A program made the translations under genes and the position numbers. Below the pieces are notes generated by a model, which saw nothing but the letters and a program-made list of their open reading frames with translations, searched no databases and was not told where the DNA came from. Shown piece by piece: positions 57,158-64,000 of a stretch of 64,000 bases of DNA. This stretch comes from Terebella lapidaria. Its lineage: Eukaryota; Annelida; Polychaeta; Terebellida; Terebellidae. The stretch covers positions 16,922,694 to 16,986,693 of the forward strand of contig OX424570.1 of assembly GCA_949152475.1 (NCBI GenBank), read 5' to 3'. The stretch's first letter is position 1. Each line of letters opens with the position of its first letter.

Positions 57158-60100
57158 TTACAGCATCTTTTTTTGAATGGTTTTGACAAATATGCTTAAA
57201 CAGGTTAATATTTTTCCTTTACTGTTAAACAACACACTCATTTTTAACGTGGACGGATTATTTATAAATTCCCTGGGAATTAAACTTTTCCTTTCATTGT
57301 CAAAAAATTTACATTGAAAAACATAATGGTATTCATCACCAATTTCGTTTGCATTACACAGCTTGCATTTCCTACCAGATCTATCTATACCTTGGAAGAC
57401 CCCTTCTTCTATTGGCAATCTGTTGCTTCTACATCTAAATTGACTTACATTATTTCGTAGGTTCCGTGGTAGATCAATCAAATAACTTTCGAGTCCGAAT
57501 GTGGTCTTAAATATACGGTAATTAATACATTTAGTTGAGTTGAATATTTCATTTGACCAGTGTTGTTGGTATTGATCCCTTAGTATTTGCATGATTTGGC
57601 TCTTCAGCCATTTATGGTCAATATTTAAACCTTGCATATACCACACAAAAGACATCCCCGTATTGTCGAGAATTGTTCTTATGTTCCTTACCCATTTGTT
57701 CTCATGGGATAAAAGGCTGTAAATTTTGTATGACAGTTTATTATGCTTATTGTTCATCATTTTGGTCCAAAATGAAATAGTCCTAACAGTAATTATTGTT
57801 TTCAATGGATACATACCTAATTCCCCTAATGTCATTATGTTTGGGGTTGACTTTTTTACATTAAGCAATAGCTTACAAAATCACAGCTGCACTCTCTCAA
57901 TCACGGAGATGTCTTCATGTCCCCATACTTCACAACCATACGTTAGTATTGGGACAATTATAGAATTATAAAGGTGTATCTGTGTATCAATATCAAGTTC
58001 CAACTCCCTGCCTTTATTGATGAGCACAAACATTGCTTTCGTTGCAAGTACAGTTAATCTTTTTCTGGCCTTGCCAAATGAGCCATTATAGTTGAATACT
58101 GTTCCCAGATAAGTGTATTCATTGACAACATCTAATATATTCGAGTTATATGTAATTTCAGGCTTATTCCTAATCATACCCCTTGTTTTTGATATGTTTA
58201 TGGTGAGCTTGTTTTCCTCACAGTATTTCTGAAGAGAGTTAATGGCTAACTGTAAATCCGTTTCAGTTTCTGCTAACACTATTGTGTCATCTGCATAGAG
58301 TAGTGTGAACAGCCTAAGATATGTTTCAGGGTTGGTATCATTGCTATGTTCATTCGAACAGTACAGACCTTTGTATGTTTGGGATATATGTTCTTGTAAG
58401 TCATTTATGAATAAGGAAAAAAGCAATGGTGACAGGTTTTCACCTTGTCTTACTCCTGCTCTGCATTCGAAGAGAGGAGACATGAAATCACGGTTTTTTA
58501 TGCAGCTTTTCGCTTGTTTATAGAAGTTAAATATGACAGTGAAGATCTTGCCTTTAATTCCCGCGCTTATCAGTTTCTGCCATAGTTTTGTTCGGTCAAT
58601 AGAATCAAATGCTTTTTGATAATCAATAAAGGCACAATATAGCCTTTTCCTTTTTGACAGATATAAATCTATTATCGCTTTGAGAGTGAATATATGGTCA
58701 ACAGTGGAGAAACTGTGTCTAAAGCCAGCTTGTTCGGGTCCAATAATGTTGGTAGAGTCAACATATTTATTTAATCGTTCATTCAAAATACCTGTGAAAA
58801 GTTTGCCTAGGCAGCTTAGAATGGTAATACCCCTATAGTTGTCCGGGTTGGCACGTTCCCCTTTATTTTTATAAATTGGTTTTATCATTCCCTCTAGCCA
58901 AGACACAGGAATCTTACCGCTATCGAGTACCTTGTTAAAAAGTTTCACTAGGACCGGTAATAAAAGATCTTTGCTTGTCTTCAGGTATTCGTTTATGATG
59001 AGATCGCAGCCAAATGCTTTCCCATTTTTAAGTTTATTTAGGCACCGTTCTACTTCTGGTGCAGTGAATTGTGCATCCAATTCATTGGTAATACTTGTGG
59101 CAGCTTCTGCCAGGATTTTTTCTTCATCATTTTTAGTGATTGCATTCCCCGAGTTAAGGTTTCTAAAGTGCTCAAAAAATATTTGCATATTTATGTCTTC
59201 ACCTCGGTTTTTGCCTTTTTGGCTGTTTATCATGTTCCAATATTGTTTTGGCTCTGATTTTTTCAGAGATTTTAGATTTTCATTGAAAGATCTGGTATAT
59301 GACCATTTGGCTTTCTTCAGCTGTTTCTTGTAGTTTTTGCTTGCAATTTTGAGATTGCTTTTGTATTCATCATACGGGTTTTTATTCAAAGCATTTTTCG
59401 CCTGAAAAAATATGCGTCTGGCTGCTTCGCATTCAGCACTGTACCATTTTTTCTTTTCCAGCTTTCTCTTTGGTTTGTATGAGGTTTTAACTTTTTTGGT
59501 GGTTGAGACTGTCATAATGTTAGATTTTATTGCACTTTCCATAAGTATATTGCTGATTTCTTGGGTTATTGTATCTATATCATCTGGCCCGATTGAGTCT
59601 AGTTTAGTTAGGAGTGAAGCAACATCTTCTCTGTTCAAGTTTTGAAGAAAGTAATCGCTGCGCTCAGTTTCCCATTTAATTTTGAGTCTACTCCCAATTT
59701 CCGTACCGCTAATTCTGTCAGTGCTGTTTTGGTCAGCACTACATGTATCATTGTCCTCAGAGTCTGAGGTACTATTCGCGTCAAAAAGTATGGAAATATA
59801 TACAGGGTTGTGCTTATCAGAGAGCATGGGGTTGAAACTCAATACATCAAAGTTTGTAATGCGTTTGAACAGACTAGGTGAACAACATACATAATCGACA
59901 AGACTGCTATTGTCACATGTGACTTTACCAATATTTTTGTCTCTACCACATCTACCATTCACAATACATACATTAAGTGTTTTACATACATCAATAAACC
60001 TTTTCCCATAGTTGTTGACATATTTATCCTGGGAGTTTCGTTGTATTGGGAAGTTACTTCACCTAACATGGTTTCCGCATTCGCAGTACAGTTGTGTAGA

Positions 60101-60615
60101 AACGACAGTTCATCACTTAACATTTCTTTTTCAACGGATACAACATCATTTAGATTTCCCGTACGAGCATTAAAATCACCAATTAAAAAGAAACTATTGT
60201 TCAGCTGGTTAAAATGCAAGAATTGGTCTTCAATTGCCTCATACATTTCAATTTTTGAGTATTGCGAATTCTCGGGTGGTATATAAGCCAGACAGAAAAG
60301 TACATTTTCATGTTTTTCAGAATATTGTAGTGAGAACCATAACGAATAATCGTCCTCACTTGGCATGATAGTTATCAGACTGGTCTTAGTTTTCTTTGAT
60401 AGCAGTGCTACACCACCCGAGTTGCGCTTACATTTTTCTCTACTCTTGAATGATATGTCAAAATTAGAGAGTAAAATATCATCATATTTGTCCATTTTTG
60501 TCTCCGTAATACAAACTATATCATAATCTTCAATAAATTCTTCAAAGTCTGGTGATATTAGTTTTGATTTCAGTCCACAACAATTTAAAAGACATATTTT
60601 GATGCTGCTTTTCAA
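57158..60615 (-). pseudogene. LINE ORF2: endonuclease plus reverse transcriptase
   Basis: About 1,150 codons. The N-terminal APE endonuclease (60615-59960) shows LLNCCGLKSK, ITETKMDKYD, LAYIPPENSQYS and LIGDFNARTGN. The reverse transcriptase follows: NYRGITILSCLGKLF, FIDYQKAFDSIDR (near 58620), GVRQGENLSPLLFSLFINDL, and the YADD catalytic box (near 58295) in LLYADDTIVLAETE. The C-terminal part carries CKLCNANEIGDEYHYVFQC, a C-x2-C-x9-H-x4-C zinc-knuckle-like motif. Near 60045 a single-base shift separates GEVTS from the QRNSQDKYVNNYGKRF reading. At 57878-57880 a TGA interrupts ERVQL*FCKLLLNV where Arg would be expected. Cys/His pairs upstream of 60615 in the same frame (CRHSHRLCTCQNYPPHCHRC) may belong to the protein's N-terminus. 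Role in life: copying its own RNA at a nicked target. Confidence 0.85.
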
Positions 60616-61007
60616 TTCATCCTCCGAGTTATCTTCAGGACCACTGTGCCTGTACTGGATACACTGTGTGGCTTTGGTCTGGCAGCGATGGCAGTGGGGT
60701 GGATAGTTTTGGCATGTACATAGGCGGTGACTGTGGCGGCATGAACTGTTGTTGGTCAGTGAATCCTAACTGTTGTTGAGGTGGGTAGAGGTGTTCAAGG
60801 TGAGGTGCACTCACAGTCTGCGTGTGAAGGTTTGACTCAGGATTTCCTACAGCTTGGTGTTGGCCAGTTGATGTCTGTTCTTGCCTGTGCCATGTGTTCT
60901 CTGGTGTGCTGCGGTGGCGGGCGTCTGGCTGATTGCTAGACTGGTCTGTCAACATGGTCAAGTTGTTGTTTTGCCTACTTTGCCCGTGGTTCTGTGTGGG
61001 CCAGACC

Positions 61008-61235
61008 AGAGCCGTCTAGTAAGAGAGTTACGACAATGACGTGATAGGCGCCATTTTTTGTCCAATCACGTTTGACGTAAAACAACAATACCCCTAACAA
61101 AGCTCCATTGATATCATGAATACCTCGGGCTGTAAGGTCGTTTAAGCCGATGCAAAGCTTCTTTTGGACAAAAAATGGCGAATCACGCTAAAATCTCGAA
61201 CGGTCATTGTCACAACTCTCTTACTAGACGGCTCT
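61008..61235. mobile_element. 228-bp MITE inserted in the LINE 5' region, 10-bp target duplication
   Basis: The ends AGAGCCGTCTAGTAAGAGAG and its inverse are perfect over more than 20 bp. GGGCCAGACC flanks both sides (60998-61007, 61236-61245). It interrupts LINE sequence, so it is younger than the LINE copy. The 9-10-bp duplication would fit Mutator-like elements. Confidence 0.85.
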
Positions 61236-61370
61236 GGGCCAGACCATGCAGATTGGCATTTTACGTTCTTTGTGATCTTTGACGTCACGGGGGAACGACC
61301 GCGCTGGCAAAGACGTTTGTCGTCGCAGGTGGTTGTTTGCGGGTGTCTGGCGGTATTACTGTATTACTTT

Positions 61371-63469
61371 ACTAGTATTACTTCCAAATATAGAAATGTA
61401 GAAGAAAGCAAATTGAGTTTAAAGGCTAATAACTAGTTATCTCGATACTGTATGCCATACCATGCTACAGTATAACCACTATGCCTGATCACAGAGTCGG
61501 ATTCCATTCATCTTTCTAACAGCAAACATGTCAATCATTTGTCCGATCGCTGTCATATCGAAAAAAATGATGTAGTGATGCAAGTGTTAATATAATATCA
61601 GACACATTCAGTTGAATATCAATTTATTACGCCATGTCAGCAGACAAACCCCCATCCCCCCTCCCCCGCGCAAGACCCATCACGGTTTACATGGTTTATC
61701 CTGTCTGATTTTTCATCTTCCGGAGAGAGGGGTGGAGAAGAAGTAGAGGTTTTGCGTGCTACTCCCCTATGTCACTCACTATAAATATCGGATGTATATG
61801 TTATAGTTTACCGTATCATATCCATAATTTATCCTTTATATTTTGTCTCTCATATGCAGGCCTACCTGGTATGCATGGTCAGCTTTAGCGATACAGTGTA
61901 CAACTCATCCTGATTTAATCTTTATCTTGTGCCCAAAACCTCCCTCCCCCCGCCTCATTCCAGCTTGAAACACATCTTCTCACCCCCCCCCCCCCCCCAG
62001 CCCCGTTCTTCAGTGCTTATATACAAACCTGCAACCAATGAGATTTAGCTTAAGGGTTTGATCCTGGGTGTGCGGGCATTGCTGTCAGACACACGACCGA
62101 GGGCAGTCTCATGCAATGCCTGAGGCATTCCCAAACAATGGGTAGAATACATCAACACAAACATATCAAACTGCTCATCAGACTGCAAACTGCTCAGCAG
62201 GCAATGCCCAAAATACCTAGGATCAAACACGATTATAACATGTTTTTGTCGAGACAAACGAACGAAGACCCGCGATTCTACAAAAACGTCAAATTACGTT
62301 GATGAAATTTACGTCTTGACGACGGGCCATTGTAGGACCGCAAAGCCCGGGAAATAGGTCGTTTCCCAGGCATTGCAGAGAAAACCATGTGAAAGCCACT
62401 AGTGGGGCAGGAAATGCTCACTCTTTCCGGAACACCTGATTTCACCTCCTGATGGCCATTTACGGGGGTTCATGAGTTTCCCTGTCATTTTTGTTTTCTC
62501 TCACTTCGTATGCCTGATATGACTTTCTGTCCCCGGACTATGAGATTGGATAACGGACCCTGTTTTGTTTGCTCGGAATACTTGATACTGGGTATTGATT
62601 CCACGTCTATAACCACGTGGTTATTGTGTGGAAAGAGAGTTTTTCCCGGCCATTGTTGTCTGACAAACGTCATCCTCTGCAAACTAGTGTGTATAAGACG
62701 ACAGTGGCCAGCCATGTTATAATCATTGTTTGCAACATTTTCCCATCATCAAAGATTCTGTACAGGGAATCTTTGCCCCCGTGACATCAGAAACGTCATT
62801 TTACGTAAAAATATGCTGACCGCTCTCCGCGTGGAATATCGTTCTTCGGACCGCTGTAGATCTCATCTGTGTGTTTAGAAAGGCTCTATTTCCACATGCA
62901 TGCATACATATATGAATACTATTGCATGTAGAATAATTGAATAATCACATTGAATATCATGTCCATGGCCCTTTAATTACACTAAGAGGCATTAAAAGAG
63001 CAACATTATTTAGTATGTACTTTTCATAATGTATTGGGTGAAATCCCTTCGTATGATATCGAAAATAAATGAAGAAAAGAAACAAAGCAAAAATATTCGA
63101 CATGTGAACGAAAAACTTAGTCATTGAATCAAAATCCCAGCATCTTGTGTGCCCTCCGTTTGCACCCATGAGAGCTCACACTCGTCGTGGCATAGACATG
63201 ATGAATGCGTTTATTGGAATCACTTGCCATTCACTTCAAGAGTGCAGTACCGAGAGCAGTAACCGCTACGGGTTGCGTAAGAATATGTGGTGAAAATATA
63301 GATATTTGCAGAATTACAGATACACGGATGCACAGACAAAGAGTAAAAGCTCATGCATTATTAATAGCAACGACAACAAATCGAACATTCAGTATCTTCC
63401 TTCCTGTTTTTCCTCTAGTCTGGTGTGCTTTATCAAACCACGATATTTGACGTCACGTGCCAGAACAAT
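61371..63469. other. Gene-poor spacer
   Basis: No gene supported. It contains C-rich runs (61650-61680, 61985-62000), a dispersed repeat copy (62395-62607) and a short hairpin AAAGATTC/GAATCTTT near 62750. Confidence 0.4.
62395..62607 (-). repeat. Dispersed repeat family, copy 3 (inverted)
   Basis: The longest of the three copies; the reverse strand matches 34299-34486 through AGAGTGAGCATTTCCTGCCCC-type and CCGAGCAAACAAAAC phrases. Confidence 0.65.
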
Positions 63470-63504
63470 AAGTAAGTAAGTAAGTAAGTAGTAAGTAAGT
63501 AAGT
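63470..63504. repeat. AAGT microsatellite
   Basis: About eight AAGT units with one slip, directly beside the poly(T) tract. The same tetramer forms the tail of the LINE at 56904-56925. Confidence 0.9.
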
Positions 63505-64000
63505 ATTTTTTTTTTTTTTTTTTTTTTTTATAATTCTTTATTGCATATAATCAGTGATGTACATAATATTGCTCAATTTTCACACCAAAATAGAATACAA
63601 TATATCTATAAATATAAAGCAATCAGATTCCAGACAAATAAGAACATTATCGCTTGATAGTACATAATGCAGAGGGCATGCAGTCTTATACAGCAAGACA
63701 AGAGTTTAATTCGGCCACAGGGTACAGTGTCTTTACACACGTGAGCATGAATTATTAATAGTGACGGAGATATTATAGCAGAATGATATAATATTGTACT
63801 TACATGCAAATATGTTCATACAATACGATTGTATCGAAACACTATGTGACGTAGTATTCATATTACATTTATTCATAGAGAGGAAAATAGTTTTTCCAAC
63901 GTGGATTCAACAGCGCTAATTTCGTATTCACAATTTTTCATCAAAATATTTTTCTCGATAAGGATTTTTTCCTTTAACATCTGTAGATATTGCAGGAAGA
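63505..64000 (-). pseudogene. Poly(A)-tailed coding 3' end: retrocopy or LINE tail, partial
   Basis: On the minus strand the window edge opens in a coding frame of 42 codons ending in TGA at 63875-63873: LQYLQMLKEKILIEKNILMK, then NCEYEISAVESTLEKLFSSL. Heptad-like Leu/Ile spacing suggests a coiled-coil C-terminus. A 3' UTR of about 330 bp follows, then AATAAA (63542-63537), and 8 bp later a genomic run of about 25 A. A templated poly(A) right after a poly(A) signal is the signature of a retrotransposed mRNA or a LINE end. The rest lies outside the window, so the parent gene is unknown; it does not match the 57-61 kb LINE. Confidence 0.6.

Larger units (their letters stand above)
56904..61370 (-). 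mobile_element. Nearly complete APE-type LINE (non-LTR retrotransposon)
   Basis: In order on the minus strand: a CpG-rich 5' region (about 61370-60960) interrupted by a MITE, a short upstream coding region, one long ORF2 (about 60660-57158), a 3' UTR, and a tail of AATAAA-like GAATAAACC followed by a (TTAC)n microsatellite ending at 56904. ORF2 has one frameshift and one nonsense codon, so the copy is dead but young. The clade is left open: Jockey/I/CR1-like by endonuclease type and by the CCHC-like end. Confidence 0.85.

Noticed and set aside
60635-60961. 108-codon Pro/Gln-rich frame upstream of the LINE ORF2
   Set aside because: It overlaps another frame with Cys/His pairs (CHRCQTKATQC) that runs directly into ORF2; I cannot tell which is coded, so it is not listed as ORF1.

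Overview
The window looks like nuclear DNA of a lophotrochozoan animal, most likely a mollusc. It has split genes with GT-AG introns, animal secretory domains (PAN/apple-like and F5/8C discoidin-like), an APE-type LINE, many MITEs, and elements with the plan of the bivalve pearl/CvA family (tandem core repeats, ACGG-rich microsatellite, terminal hairpin). I see nothing bacterial, no rRNA or tRNA gene, and no CRISPR array. All comparisons were made by eye.

The backbone is one small secreted-protein family. Each gene has three exons: a signal peptide plus a Cys-containing PAN/apple-like module, then the first and second halves of an F5/8C-like domain. Six minus-strand copies lie between 4.5 and 42 kb, and one divergent plus-strand copy lies at 49.7-52.2 kb. 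By my reading four are open: B (20468-10459), D (32136-27882), E (41763-40459) and H (49653-52209). Three are dead: A (about 5895-4547), C2 (about 25462-24895) and F (36760-36345). The DNA between copies is mostly diverged flank of the same duplication unit. Positions 1-1914 repeat at 7069-8982 with no difference seen, so a 7,068-bp unit holding copy A was tandemly duplicated very recently (or the assembly duplicated it). Another copy A should lie just left of the window.

Much of the rest is palindromic or foldback DNA inserted into this array. Intron 2 of gene B is about 9 kb and holds a 426-bp MITE, a 4.57-kb foldback with TA target duplication and a nested AT-rich foldback, a 291-bp MITE, a 1.1-kb foldback and a 0.74-kb TTAA foldback. 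Other foldbacks are in intron 2 of D, upstream of D, upstream of F (2.09 kb, CACGGTG ends, 5-bp target duplication) and at 44.1-45.2 kb. Paralogous introns and flanks serve as empty sites and confirm several target duplications.

From 42.9 kb rightward the window is gene-poor: hairpin modules, an orphan lysine-rich exon-like ORF, gene H, a broken RecQ-like helicase fragment, a nearly complete LINE (56.9-61.4 kb, minus strand) with a MITE in its 5' region, and at the right edge a poly(A)-tailed coding 3' end (63.5-64.0 kb, minus strand) that looks like a retrocopy or LINE tail.
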